DNA from: Streptomyces luteolifulvus
GTDB taxonomy: Bacteria > Actinomycetota > Actinomycetes > Streptomycetales > Streptomycetaceae
DNA length: 64,000 nt
Reading direction: 5' to 3'
Assembly: GCF_008806595.1 (NCBI RefSeq)
Contig: NZ_VZRB01000006.1
Coordinates: 1-64,000 of the forward strand
This document shows positions 1 to 8,008 of this stretch, piece by piece (the first letter of the stretch is position 1; each line of letters begins with the position of its first letter). The position numbers and the translations under genes were made by a program. The notes below the pieces were generated by a model. That model was given only the letters and a program-made list of their open reading frames with translations. It ran no database searches and was not told where the DNA came from.

Positions 1-1
1 G

Positions 2-121
2 GTCGGCGACTCCCTGGTCTTCATGGACGACGGCGTCGTCGTCGAGTCCGGCCACCCCCGCGACGTGCTGGGAAACCCCCAGCACGAACGCACCCGCTCC
101 TTCCTCTCCAAGGTCCTCTGA
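2..121 (+). CDS. ABC transporter ATP-binding protein, C-terminal end (partial)
   Basis: Only the last 39 codons lie in the window; the gene starts upstream of it. The frame contains VFMDDGVVVE followed by a conserved Gly-His and ends near RTRSFLSKVL. This is the usual tail of polar amino acid transporter ATPases of the GlnQ/GluA type, after the H-loop. Such proteins sit on the cytoplasmic face and power uptake together with two permeases. The family call rests on this tail alone, so the substrate is not known. A CA-rich tract and a strong hairpin follow the stop codon. Confidence 0.75.
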   Translation, partial: VGDSLVFMDDGVVVESGHPRDVLGNPQHERTRSFLSKVL

Positions 122-166
122 CCACACCCACACACACCCACACACCCACACACCCACACACCCACA
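122..166. repeat. CA-rich low-complexity tract
   Basis: About 45 bases made almost only of CACAC and CCCACA units, directly after the ABC ATPase stop codon and before the terminator hairpin. The top strand is nearly free of G. Copy number could vary by slippage. No function is apparent. Confidence 0.8.
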
Positions 167-172
167 CGGCCC

Positions 173-203
173 AGGGGCGGTACGGACAACCCGTACCGCC
201 CCT
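173..203. terminator. Bidirectional hairpin terminator
   Basis: A perfect 13-bp stem (173-185 with 191-203) has a 5-base loop. It separates the rightward ABC transporter gene from the leftward methyltransferase gene and can serve both. There is no T-run, which is usual for Streptomyces terminators. Confidence 0.8.
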
Positions 204-223
204 CGCGCATGGTCCGCCCGCGG

Positions 224-1006
224 CTACGTGAGGGCCAGCATCAGCGTGTCCGACGGGGAACACCACACCGGGCGCGCCTCGGCGAAGCCCTTCTCGCGCA
301 GCACGCGCGCGTGCCAGGCGGCGGACGGCATGTCGCCGTCGGCGTGCTCGCCGTAGATCTCGAAGCGACGGGCGGTCGGCCCGGCGAGGACGGGGTCCTG
401 GGCGGCGAGCTGCCACCATGCGGCCCAGTCGACGGCGCCGTCCGCTCTGGCCTGATCCATGCGGGTATGGCGCCGCGCCCGTTCGGCCGCGTTGATCCGG
501 GGCGTCGTGTCGTCGATCATGTGGTCCGCATTCATGAAGAGACCGCCGTCGCGGACCAGCTCCGCGACCTGACCGCAAAGGGCCGCGAGGGGTTCGCTGT
601 GCAGCCAGTGCAGGGCCGTCGCGGTCAGGACGGTGCCGTAGAAGTCGTACGACAGTCTCGCCCGCCATCCGGGGTCCTTGAGGTCGGCGGTGACGAGGCG
701 GACCCGGTCGTCGCCCGCGAAAGTGCCCTCGGCGATGGCGAGGAGCGCCGGGTCGAGGTCGACACCGGTGCTGGTGGCCTCGGGGAGCCGCGCGAGCAGA
801 CGGGCGGTGATGGTGCCCCTGCCGCAGGCGAGGTCGAGCACCCGCGGGGCGGGGCCGACAAGGGCCTCGACCATGTCGAGCATGATCCGAAAGCGTTCCT
901 CGCGGTCGGGCATGCACCACTCCTGCTGCCGGTCCCAGCTCAGCTGCCAGGCGTGCCAGTCGGCACCGGCCGTCGTGGTGTCCGTATCCGTGTCCGTGTC
1001 CGTCAT
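224..1006 (-). CDS. Class I SAM-dependent methyltransferase
   Basis: A 260-residue cytosolic protein. Motif I, VLDLACGRGTIT, lies near residue 57 and is followed by the acidic residue of motif II in GVDLDPALL. This is the Rossmann-fold SAM-binding layout. The middle has HWLHSEPL and the end is variable, so the methyl acceptor cannot be named. The ATG start is preceded by GGAGGAG at good spacing. The N-terminus begins with a short Thr-Asp repeat (MTDTDTDTDT) encoded by a repetitive GAC/ACG tract. The gene faces the ABC transporter across a shared terminator and diverges from the CGNR protein gene. Confidence 0.85.
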   Translation of the reverse strand: MTDTDTDTDTTTAGADWHAWQLSWDRQQEWCMPDREERFRIMLDMVEALVGPAPRVLDLACGRGTITARLLARLPEATSTGVDLDPALLAIAEGTFAGDDRVRLVTADLKDPGWRARLSYDFYGTVLTATALHWLHSEPLAALCGQVAELVRDGGLFMNADHMIDDTTPRINAAERARRHTRMDQARADGAVDWAAWWQLAAQDPVLAGPTARRFEIYGEHADGDMPSAAWHARVLREKGFAEARPVWCSPSDTLMLALT

Positions 1007-1106
1007 CGGGCTCCTCCGTTACACAGGTCGCGTAATACCCTGGAAGCACGACCAGCTGTTACCCCGACCGCATCGCGACGATAGAACGCCTCCGTAAGGA
1101 CTACAA

Positions 1107-1736
1107 GTGGAACTGGCCTATTACTCGGACTACGCCGTCCGTCTCGTCAACAGCGAGGACCCGGCCCGGGGCAAGGACTCACTGACCTCGGTCGAGGCCG
1201 TTCGCGACCTGTTCGGCGGCAACCGGTCGGCGGCCCGCCGCGCCACCGACACGGACGTGACCCGGTTCCGTTCGGTCCGCGCCCGGCTGCGCGCGGTGTT
1301 CGAGGCGGCGGACATCGGCGACGAGACCCTGGCCGTCGACCTGCTGAACTCCCTCCTGCTGGAGTTCCCGGTGAGCCCGCAGATCTCCGGGCACGACGTC
1401 CGCGACGACGACGGCCGCCCGCTGTGGCACATGCACCTGGCCGACCACCCGTCCAACGCGACCGCCGGCTACGCGGCGATCGCGGCGATGGGCCTGGCGT
1501 TCCACCTCACGGAGTACGGCGTGGACCGCCTCGGCCTGTGCGAGGCCGCACCGTGCCGCAACGCCTACCTCGACACCTCGACGAACCGCTCCCGGCGCTA
1601 CTGCTCCGACCGCTGCGCGACCCGCGCGAACGTGGCCGCCTACCGCGCCCGCAAGCGCCTGGAGGCCGACCGGTCCGAGAAGACGGGCCTGACGGCCGAG
1701 AGCGCCCAGCGGACCAGCGCGAGCAGCGAGCGCTGA
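1107..1736 (+). CDS. CGNR zinc-finger / ABATE-domain protein
   Basis: A 209-residue protein. The N-terminal two thirds resembles the ABATE domain, which is rich in basic and acidic helices. The C-terminal part has the CGNR-type zinc finger: CEAAPCRNAYLD followed by RRYCSDRCATR gives four cysteines near residues 148-173. Such proteins are thought to be DNA-binding regulators, and their targets are mostly unknown. The start is GTG at 1107 after AAGGAC. The last 97 bases overlap the 3' end of sodX on the other strand, so the zinc finger and basic tail are encoded opposite the SodX C-terminus. Confidence 0.8.
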   Translation: MELAYYSDYAVRLVNSEDPARGKDSLTSVEAVRDLFGGNRSAARRATDTDVTRFRSVRARLRAVFEAADIGDETLAVDLLNSLLLEFPVSPQISGHDVRDDDGRPLWHMHLADHPSNATAGYAAIAAMGLAFHLTEYGVDRLGLCEAAPCRNAYLDTSTNRSRRYCSDRCATRANVAAYRARKRLEADRSEKTGLTAESAQRTSASSER

Positions 1737-2074
1737 TCCGGCTGCGGCGGCCGGTACCGGAAGCGGACCGCGCCCAGCATCAGCTCGTCGGGCACGATGC
1801 CGTAGTCGTTGCTGTCGCTCCCGGCGAACGGGTTGTCCGCGAGCACCCACCAGCCGCCCTCGCGCCGCTGCACGGCACGCTTGACGATCAGCAGGTCCTG
1901 CTGGAAGGGATGACGCAGAACGACGATGTCACCGGGCCTGATCCGGCCCCCCTGCCGCACCAGGAGCCAGTCTCCGTGGTACAGCGTGGGCACCATCGAC
2001 GGCCCGGTCACCTCGAAGCGTCCGAAGGGCTGCACCGCCCTCCCCCGCTCGGTCTCCTGCGACAGCTCCGGCAT
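1640..2074 (-). CDS. sodX: Nickel-type superoxide dismutase maturation protease
   Basis: A 144-residue S26-family (signal peptidase I-like) peptidase. The catalytic serine lies in GPSMVPTLYHGD (about residue 24) and the general-base lysine in LIVKRAV. SodX-type peptidases remove the short leader of nickel superoxide dismutase, exposing the N-terminal histidine that binds nickel. The gene diverges from sodN, the expected pairing. The open frame extends further upstream, but the ATG at 2072-2074 is preceded by GGGGAGGTG and gives the usual family length, so it was chosen. The 3' end overlaps the CGNR gene by 97 bases on the opposite strand. Confidence 0.88.
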   Translation of the reverse strand: MPELSQETERGRAVQPFGRFEVTGPSMVPTLYHGDWLLVRQGGRIRPGDIVVLRHPFQQDLLIVKRAVQRREGGWWVLADNPFAGSDSNDYGIVPDELMLGAVRFRYRPPQPDQRSLLALVRWALSAVRPVFSDRSASRRLRAR

Positions 2075-2219
2075 CCCCGGCACCTCCCCTGTCCGTTCCT
2101 CCACCAGTCCCAGTCTGACCCCGGACTTTTGTCCTAAGCCCATGGGGGCACTCGCGAAAACGCCTCTCGCAGGGAGTAATGTCCCACCTGAGAAGACGAT
2201 CACGAGGAAGGAATGCTCC
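2075..2219. promoter_or_regulatory. sodX-sodN divergent intergenic region
   Basis: These 145 bases must hold the start signals for both divergent genes. sodN has AGGAAGGA just upstream of its ATG. A short imperfect repeat, CTCGCGAAAACG with CCTCTCGCAGGG, lies near 2150-2175. No clear operator could be assigned. In S. coelicolor sodN is nickel-induced and linked to the Fur-family regulator Nur; no Nur box was recognised here. Confidence 0.4.
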
Positions 2220-2615
2220 ATGCTTTCCCGCCTGTTTGCCCCCAAGGTCAAGGTCAGCGCACACTGCGACCTGCCCTGCGGTGTGTACGACCCGGCCCAG
2301 GCCCGCATCGAGGCGGAGTCGGTGAAGGCCGTCCAGGAGAAGATGGCCGCCAACGACGACCCGCACTTCCAGGCGCGTGCCACCGTTATCAAGGAGCAGC
2401 GTGCCGAGCTCGCGAAGCACCATGTCTCGGTGCTCTGGAGCGACTACTTCAAGCCCCCGCACTTCGAGAAGTACCCGGAGCTTCACCAGCTCGTCAACGA
2501 CACCCTGAAGGCCCTCTCGGCCGCCAAGGCGTCCACCGACCCGGCCACGGGGCAGAAGGCGCTGGACTACATCGCCCAGATCGACAAGATCTTCTGGGAG
2601 ACCAAGAAGGCTTGA
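2220..2615 (+). CDS. sodN: Nickel-containing superoxide dismutase
   Basis: A 131-residue precursor with a 14-residue leader (MLSRLFAPKVKVSA) ahead of the mature start HCDLPCGVYDP. Mature His1, Cys2 and Cys6 form the nickel hook. The rest is the four-helix bundle of cytosolic Ni-SOD, which forms hexamers and dismutates superoxide. The precursor matches the S. coelicolor protein in length and, from memory, nearly in sequence. The final codons (WETKKA then TGA) are part of a 15-bp attachment core repeated at 12669-12683. Integration of the island rebuilt these codons, so the protein is intact, but everything downstream of the stop codon is foreign and the native 3' UTR is 10 kb away. Confidence 0.97.
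   Translation: MLSRLFAPKVKVSAHCDLPCGVYDPAQARIEAESVKAVQEKMAANDDPHFQARATVIKEQRAELAKHHVSVLWSDYFKPPHFEKYPELHQLVNDTLKALSAAKASTDPATGQKALDYIAQIDKIFWETKKA
2597..2611 (+). repeat. attL core of the sodN island
   Basis: The 15-bp core GGAGACCAAGAAGGC lies within the last codons of sodN and recurs exactly at 12669-12683, in both cases followed by one variable base and TGA. Seven bases of the core, AGAAGGC (2605-2611), are matched by the inverted copy GCCTTCT at 2627-2633, as expected for paired core-binding sites of a tyrosine recombinase. The integrase gene ends only 12 bases away. Confidence 0.85.
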
Positions 2616-2622
2616 TCTTTAT

Positions 2623-3752
2623 TTATGCCTTCTGACCTGCGATTACTTTGGTTGCAGTGTCTCCGAGTCCGCACCCGGTCCGCAGGCCGCCGAGAACGGC
2701 GTCCATGACGGATCGGGTGCGGTCCTCTTCGCCCGGCCAGAGGTGCGCGTAGATCCGCAGCGTGATGACGGCGGACGCGTGACCGAGGACCAGCTGGACC
2801 TGCTTGACGCTCGCTCCGCCGGCGATGAGGGCGGAGGCGTAAACAGCTCGACGGGCTTGCGGCCCTCGCGGTCGGCTGCCTCGTTCTGCGCTGCTTGAAG
2901 CGTCCTGCGGGCGCAGTTCCACTCCGTCTTCCAGCGGCGATAGTTGAGAGGTTCGCCCTCCTCCATCGTGAACAACCACTCCTTGGAGGGGCGTGTCGCG
3001 AGGTGCGTGAGGAGAGCGTCCGTGACGACCTCGCCGACCGGGACGGTGCGCCGGGACTTGGTGGTCTTCGGTGGGCCGATCTTCCCGGACTGGAGGCGCT
3101 GCCGCTCGACGCGGATGGCGCCGGCCTTGAAGTCGACGTCCGCCACCTTGAGGCCGAGCAACTCGCCTATTCGCAAGCCTGATCCGGCGAGTGTGACAAT
3201 CGCCGCACGGATGTACGGCGGCATGACTCGGGCCATGACCTCGACCTGGGCGACCGTGGGCGGGGTGACCTCCTCGTCCGGCATCGGCGGAAGTGTGATC
3301 CGGCGGCACGGACTGGCCGCGATGACCTTGTCCTCGACGGCTGCGGTCATGAGGCGTACGAGGACGTCGTAGACGTTGCGCACGCTGCCGGGGCCGAGCA
3401 GCTCGGACAGGCTCTTGAAGAGCACCTGGAGGTCGTTGCGGCGTATCGCCGCCATGGCACGGGAGCCGAGCGCCGGGACGAGGTGGAGCCGGAGCGCGTT
3501 GTCGGTGATGCGCTCGCCCGCCTCGCTGGCGATGAGCGACTCCTCCCACTTCTTCGCGTACTTCTCGAAGGTGATCCGTCCGGCGCGCGGGTCGACGTAT
3601 CGGCCGGTCACAATGCTGGCCGTGACCTCGTCCAGCCAGCGCTGAGCGTCGATCTTGCGGTCGAAGTGGCGAGCGTGCTCCTTGCCGTCGAGGTCTCGGT
3701 AGCGGGCCCGCCATTTGCCATTGGGGCGCTTCTGAGAGGACGTTCTTGTCAT
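2623..3752 (-). pseudogene. Tyrosine recombinase (integrase), frameshifted and lacking box II
   Basis: The first frame encodes an arm-binding N-terminus (KWRARYRDLDGKEHARHFD), a SAM-like core-binding region near residues 60-150, and the first catalytic arginine in AGSGLRIGELLG. Around 2841-2850 the reading frame shifts. The second frame continues with YASALIAGGASVKQVQLVLGH and then LRIYAHLWPGEED, which carries the catalytic tyrosine. The expected HxLRH segment (box II His and Arg) is absent: VEL is followed directly by YASAL. This fits a deletion of about 22 bases. The gene reads toward attL and ends 12 bases from the core, the normal arrangement. As it stands the product cannot be an active recombinase. 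Confidence 0.85.
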
Positions 3753-3969
3753 CTATGCGGCTGTTTGCGGTAGTTCGCGTCTCATGAACTTGGCGGCATT
3801 CAGGAAGAACGGGTAATTTGTCGCACCCGCAGAGACGGACGCGGTCATGCGATTTGCTGTGGTTGGCGCCGATAGCTCCTGTCCGGTTCGAATACAGCCC
3901 TGGATATTGCTTTTACCTCGCTCGATCGAGCGATATGCCCGGTTAAGCGCCTTGTATATGAGTATCCAC
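3753..3969. other. Gap with truncated reading frame, likely left side of an IS insertion
   Basis: No intact gene. A leftward frame ends in NAAKFMRRELPQTAA with TAG directly abutting the integrase ATG. This is the position where an excisionase or replication gene usually sits, so it may be the tail of such a gene cut by the IS. The region also contains TCGCTCGATCGAGCGA, a perfect palindrome near 3919-3934. Terminal inverted repeats for the IS could not be settled: a weak match between GGATATTGC (about 3902) and GGGATAGTTC (inverted, about 4785) is the best candidate. Confidence 0.4.
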
Positions 3970-4776
3970 ATGGCCACTTCGCAGCAGCGCAAGCCGTACC
4001 TGAGTGATCTCTCCGACGCCCGCTGGGAGTTGATCGAGCCGATCTTGACGGCCTGGCGGGCCGAGCGGCAGAAGACCTCGCTCAACCTCGGCGGCAGGGT
4101 CACTGACCTGCGAGAAGTCATGAACGCGATCCTCTTCCTCAACCGGACCGGAGTCCCGTGGCGCTACCTGCCGCACGACTTCCCGCCGCACACCACCGTG
4201 TTCAGCTACTTCAGCGCCTGGACCGCCGACGGCACCATGCAGGCAGGACGCACCGCCGAACCCACCGCCTGTGTCCTCGACGCACAGAGCGTCAAGACCG
4301 CCACCAGCGTCCCCACCGACACCCAGGGCACCGACGCCGGCAAGAAGATCGTGGGCCGCAAAGGCAGCATCGTCGTCGACACCCTCGGCCTGTTACTGCT
4401 GGTCATCGTGACCGCAGCCAGCGTCTCCGACAACGAGGCCGGCAAACAGCTCCTCACGCAGATCGCCGCCGACCACCCCACGATCACCAAGGCATGGGTC
4501 GACACCGGCTACAAGACCCAGGCCATCGAGCACGGCGCCCCCCTCGGTATCGATGTCGACGTCGTCCCCAGGAACGCCCAGGTCAAAGGGTTTTCTGTGA
4601 TTCCGCGAAGGTGGGTAGTGGAGCGAAGTTTCGGTTGGATCATGATGCACCGCCGCCTCGCCCGGGACTACGAGACCAAACCCGCCCACTCCGAGAGCAT
4701 GATCCGCCTCGCGATGATCTCCAACCTCGCGAAGCGAGCAACCGGCGAAACACCCATAACTTGGCACAACCCATGA
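3970..4776 (+). CDS. IS5-family transposase, probably internally shortened
   Basis: A 268-residue DDE transposase with the DUF4096-like N-terminus (YLSDLSDARWELIEPIL and PWRYLPHDFPPHTTVFSYF). Catalytic positions are Asp in CVLDAQSVKT, Asp in AWVDTGYKT and Glu in VVERSFGW. Between SAWTADGTMQ and AGRTAEPTACV the protein seems 15-20 residues shorter than related transposases, with the frame kept, so activity is doubtful. The start is taken at MATSQQ; an in-frame ATG four codons earlier is an alternative. A TTA codon occurs in LGLLLLV (about 4392), rare in Streptomyces and common in acquired DNA. Confidence 0.85.
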   Translation: MATSQQRKPYLSDLSDARWELIEPILTAWRAERQKTSLNLGGRVTDLREVMNAILFLNRTGVPWRYLPHDFPPHTTVFSYFSAWTADGTMQAGRTAEPTACVLDAQSVKTATSVPTDTQGTDAGKKIVGRKGSIVVDTLGLLLLVIVTAASVSDNEAGKQLLTQIAADHPTITKAWVDTGYKTQAIEHGAPLGIDVDVVPRNAQVKGFSVIPRRWVVERSFGWIMMHRRLARDYETKPAHSESMIRLAMISNLAKRATGETPITWHNP

Positions 4777-4805
4777 ACTATCCCGTCTTCAACCGGAACG
4801 TCCTC

Positions 4806-5624
4806 TCAGCGACGGCAGACGAGAATGCCGCCCAGGCACGTGACCTCGAAGGCCCCATGCCGGGCGATGTGATCGACGAGGATCGCGCGGGCCCGCTCGA
4901 TCGTGGCCTCGAAGGGCACGTCGTGCTGGTCCGCCCATGCCCGGTAAGAGGCCATGTGGGCGATGACCGGCTCGGGATCGTGGACCGTGATGGTGCCGGG
5001 CAGTTCGATCGTCTCCACCCGGCCGAACTCCTCCAACAGGAAGGCCGGGGCCTTCTCCAAAGAGAAGCGGGCGCTGAGCGAGATACGGGCCGGGCCGCGT
5101 CCGGTGCCGAGGACGTCGCCCGCGGCCCGCTGCCACAGGTCGTCGAGTTCGGCCTTGTCCTGGTCGCTGTTGGTGGAGGCGATCACCAGCCCGTCACGGG
5201 CGAGGACGCGGGACAGCTCTCTGACCGCCTGGGGGATGTCGGGGACGTGGTAGAGCATGTGCAGCGCCAGGGCGGCGTCGACGCTCGCCGTGGCCAACGG
5301 CAGGCGGGTGGCATCCGCCACAGCGACGGGCCCGGGCACGCCGGCGAGGATGCCGGGGGCGATGTCCAGGCCGAGCAGGGCCAGGTCGGTCCGGTCGTTG
5401 CGGAGCCGCTGGATGAACTTGCCGTTGCCGCAGCCGACATCGACCACGCGCCCTCGTACGCCGCTCAGCTGCTCGGCGACGATGCCGGGCAAGTCGAAAC
5501 GGGGCATCTGCCACTGGTAGAGCGACTGGCGGGCGGCCAGATCCCGGTCACTGTTGTAGGCGCTCCCGGCGAGGCGGCTCCGGTCGGTGACGGCGGCGTC
5601 GTGTGCGGCGGACAGTTCGGTCAC
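4806..5624 (-). CDS. Class I SAM-dependent methyltransferase (island cargo)
   Basis: A 272-residue protein with motif I VVDVGCGNGKFIQRL near residue 60, motif II in LLGLDIAPGIL, and VADATRLPL then ALHMLYHVPD for motifs III-IV. This is the UbiE/MT11 type layout. A substrate cannot be inferred. GTG start; the start overlaps the stop of the upstream regulator gene by 4 bases (GTGA), so the two are translationally coupled and form one leftward operon. The coupling suggests that the regulator and the methyltransferase serve one function. The stop codon lies about 30 bases from the transposase gene. Confidence 0.82.
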   Translation of the reverse strand: MTELSAAHDAAVTDRSRLAGSAYNSDRDLAARQSLYQWQMPRFDLPGIVAEQLSGVRGRVVDVGCGNGKFIQRLRNDRTDLALLGLDIAPGILAGVPGPVAVADATRLPLATASVDAALALHMLYHVPDIPQAVRELSRVLARDGLVIASTNSDQDKAELDDLWQRAAGDVLGTGRGPARISLSARFSLEKAPAFLLEEFGRVETIELPGTITVHDPEPVIAHMASYRAWADQHDVPFEATIERARAILVDHIARHGAFEVTCLGGILVCRR

Positions 5625-6946
5625 GTCGGCAACTCCGGTGGGTGGGCGGCGGGTGAGGCCGCGAGGACGGCCGTGTGCTGGAGTCGTTCGCGTAGGTGTG
5701 CGGCCTGCGCCGCTCCACCGTACTGCGGCTCTCCCAGCTCCCGGCCCAGGGCAGTGAGCCGGCGCACGATGCTGGCCGACATGCGCTCCGGCGGGGATTC
5801 CAGGACGAATCCAAGCATCGCCTCGGTGCCATCCAGGTCGCCCAGAAGCAGGTGACCGCGGGCAAGATCGACGTGGGCGGCGAACAGGTCACCGACCGAC
5901 TGGTCGTCGACCTCGGCACTGCGGTATAGCCGGATCGCACTGTCCGCGCTAACGATGGCCTGCTGGACGTGCTCCCTCCCACCCACGGCCAAGTGGCTCG
6001 TACCGGCGTACGCGAACTGTTTGGCAACCGGGAAGGCGAAGATGCCCGGCACCTCGTCGTGGCCGGACATCGCCTCGCGGGAGCGCTCGGCATCCGCAAG
6101 GGCGGCCACCGCGCCCACCCGGTCTCCGGCTATGGCCAGCGCACGCGCCTCCAGGCTCGCCAGCCGGGCTCCGATGCTGCCGGGAGCCCGGTGGTGGCGG
6201 CCGGCCCGCGCCAGCCGCGCTGCCTGCTCGTACCGCCCGGTCCAGTAGGCGATCAGGGATTCCACGGCCCGCACCCAGGCCAGCATCCCCTCGTGCCCGA
6301 CCGCCTCCGCACACGCCCGAGCGGTACGGGCGTGGGTGGCAGCGGAGTCGTAGTCGCCCAGGTCCAAGCAGACGTGCGCGGACAGCCCACACAACCGTGA
6401 GGCCGCGAGGTACAGGTCAGCAGTCTGCCGGGGATGCTGGCGCCCGCGCAGCAACTCGAACGCCCCGTCCCGCAGCCGCTTGATCTCGATGTACAGCTCC
6501 ATCAGCGGATGGCTGACGTAGGCGCGAGCGAGCCGAGCAACATCGGCCTCCAACTGCTCGACGACGAACTCATCTGCGTTGCGCTGCGCGATGAACCGGG
6601 CGAAGTCCGCCGACATCACCGCGTCCGCCGCCGACATAACACCTGATCGCGAAGGCACCACAGGCCGCGCCGGAACGGTCTCCGCAGCCTTGTCTCCACC
6701 CTGACGGCCCTTGCTGACCGCCACAGCACGGTCGAGCACTCCGATGTCGACGCCGAACACCTGCGCCAGGTACCTGCGGGTGTACGGAACCGGGATGCGC
6801 GCCTCGCGCTCGTAACGCCCAATCTCCTTACCGGTCTTGGCGGCCCGCCCCTCCAGGGCGTTGTATTCGTCGGCCACCCGCTGCTGGGTCCAACCACGCC
6901 CAGTGCGCAGCCGGATGAGCAACGCGCCGATCCCCGTGTCGCCCAT
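5621..6946 (-). CDS. XRE-type helix-turn-helix regulator with TPR-like C-terminus
   Basis: A 441-residue protein. An N-terminal HTH (residues 3-75: LLIRLRTGRGWTQQRVADEY, then KEIGRYEREARIPVPYTRRY) is followed by a linker and a long helical region (about 150-430) that resembles tetratricopeptide repeats. Streptomyces carries many such regulators, often beside ATP-binding proteins, and here a broken one lies divergently. The start MGDTGIG at 6946 was chosen because the HTH begins there and GGGAGATGGG precedes it; the open frame runs 48 codons further upstream. It overlaps the methyltransferase by 4 bases. Confidence 0.82.
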   Translation of the reverse strand: MGDTGIGALLIRLRTGRGWTQQRVADEYNALEGRAAKTGKEIGRYEREARIPVPYTRRYLAQVFGVDIGVLDRAVAVSKGRQGGDKAAETVPARPVVPSRSGVMSAADAVMSADFARFIAQRNADEFVVEQLEADVARLARAYVSHPLMELYIEIKRLRDGAFELLRGRQHPRQTADLYLAASRLCGLSAHVCLDLGDYDSAATHARTARACAEAVGHEGMLAWVRAVESLIAYWTGRYEQAARLARAGRHHRAPGSIGARLASLEARALAIAGDRVGAVAALADAERSREAMSGHDEVPGIFAFPVAKQFAYAGTSHLAVGGREHVQQAIVSADSAIRLYRSAEVDDQSVGDLFAAHVDLARGHLLLGDLDGTEAMLGFVLESPPERMSASIVRRLTALGRELGEPQYGGAAQAAHLRERLQHTAVLAASPAAHPPELPT

Positions 6947-7050
6947 CCCATCTCCCAGGAGCATGCGAACTCTGGCCCCCATAGTGGCCCCCCGCATGGC
7001 CCCCACGATGGCTCCCGACCCAAACGAGCGACGGCGGTTGGCTGTTGGCC

Positions 7051-7511
7051 ATGCCCAGCAGACTGCCCGACGAGCCGGACACTCTCGCACCGGACCAAGC
7101 CCTCGACGGCGCCGTCGAGCACGAAACGATGCTCTTCGACCGGCGCCGGACCACTCCGGGCGCTGCCCGCTCCTTCGTCGCCGAGACCTTTACCCAATGG
7201 GCCGGACTGAACGCCTCGACGACATCCGCCTGTGCACCTCCGAACTGGCCACCAACGCCGTCCTGCACGGAGCGCCTGCGTGCGGTCAGGTCCTCGTACG
7301 CGTCGAACTGCATGCCACCGTGCTGCGCATCGAGGTGCACGACGGCGGCAACGGCACACCCACCAAGCAGGAGCCAAGGAGCACGACCGACAACGGCCGC
7401 GGCCTCCTGCTGGTCTCTGCCGTCGCCGACCACTGGGGCGTGGAGAAACGCCAGGGCCCCGGCAAGTGCGTCTGGGCCGCCTTCCATCACAGCGCGGTGC
7501 CCACATGCTGA
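7051..7511 (+). pseudogene. HATPase_c_2 (RsbW-like) ATP-binding protein, frameshifted
   Basis: The N-terminal frame gives MPSRLPDEPDTLAPD and RRTTPGAARSFVAETFTQWA. The C-terminal frame gives RLDDIRLCTSELATNAVLHG (N-box) and LRIEVHDGG with NGRGLLLVSAVADHWGV (G-boxes). Together they form a typical 130-150 residue anti-sigma-like ATPase. The frames are joined at about 7205-7214. The reading can be restored by adding four bases, which fits loss of a short GACC/GA repeat unit. Without the intact N-terminus the product is probably non-functional unless there is a sequencing error. Confidence 0.7.
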
Positions 7512-7981
7512 CGCCTGCCCGCACCGAGTCCTTCACGCCTTCCGCCGGCCTGATCGCCTCCCTGGCCACCACCACGTGGTTGGACACCACTCCGACCGGC
7601 GCCACTCTGTGCTGCCTCCTTCTGGTGCCCCAACCGCCCCGCAGCCTCTACGAGACGCCGACGCTCATCGAGCAGCGCATGCGCGCGATCACTGAAGCTC
7701 TGCACCTCGGCCCCGCCACCACGCCTCCGCCGGACATCGGGCCACGCCTACATCTGATCACCCCGACCGACGCAGCCCTGCGCTTCGACGGCACCCCCTA
7801 CCGCAAACGCATCCCCGCAGGCCGCCCCTGGACCCTGCTACTCGGCCAAGGAGCCCCGGTGGCCCTCGTCCTGGGCCTCGACCCGCTCTCCCGCAGCGCC
7901 ACACCAGCACAAATCGACACCTACCTGGACCGCGCCACGCTCCGCCAGCGCCTCCTTTTCGGCCACACCCGAACCGAATGA
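7505..7981 (+). CDS. Hypothetical protein (island cargo)
   Basis: A 158-residue protein that I do not recognise. It has no clear signal peptide or membrane segment. Visible features are a hydrophobic stretch GATLCCLLLV near residue 33, a proline/threonine-rich middle (GPATTPPPDIGPR) and a basic segment RFDGTPYRKRIPAGRPW. The ATG overlaps the end of the broken ATPase gene, so it was probably translated by coupling. It lies 28 bases ahead of the tRNA synthetase-like gene and may belong to the same operon. Confidence 0.5.
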   Translation: MLTPARTESFTPSAGLIASLATTTWLDTTPTGATLCCLLLVPQPPRSLYETPTLIEQRMRAITEALHLGPATTPPPDIGPRLHLITPTDAALRFDGTPYRKRIPAGRPWTLLLGQGAPVALVLGLDPLSRSATPAQIDTYLDRATLRQRLLFGHTRTE

Positions 7982-8008
7982 ACCCCAACCCACCCCAGGG
8001 GGCATCCC

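Noticed and set aside
122..166. CA-rich repeats considered as a CRISPR-like or regulatory array
   Set aside because: No constant repeat with unique spacers; it is simple low-complexity sequence.
3880..3905. GGTTCGAATAC resembling a tRNA T-loop inside the island
   Set aside because: No acceptor, D or anticodon arm can be folded around it, so it is not a tRNA gene and does not offer an alternative att site.
3880..4800. Exact terminal inverted repeats for the IS5-like element
   Set aside because: Only a weak 9-of-13 match was found near 3902 and 4785, not enough to set the IS boundaries or a target duplication.
5621..7090. Upstream extension of the XRE regulator to 7090
   Set aside because: The extra 48 residues precede the HTH, are of low quality and would run into the divergent gene start; MGDTG with its ribosome-binding site is better.
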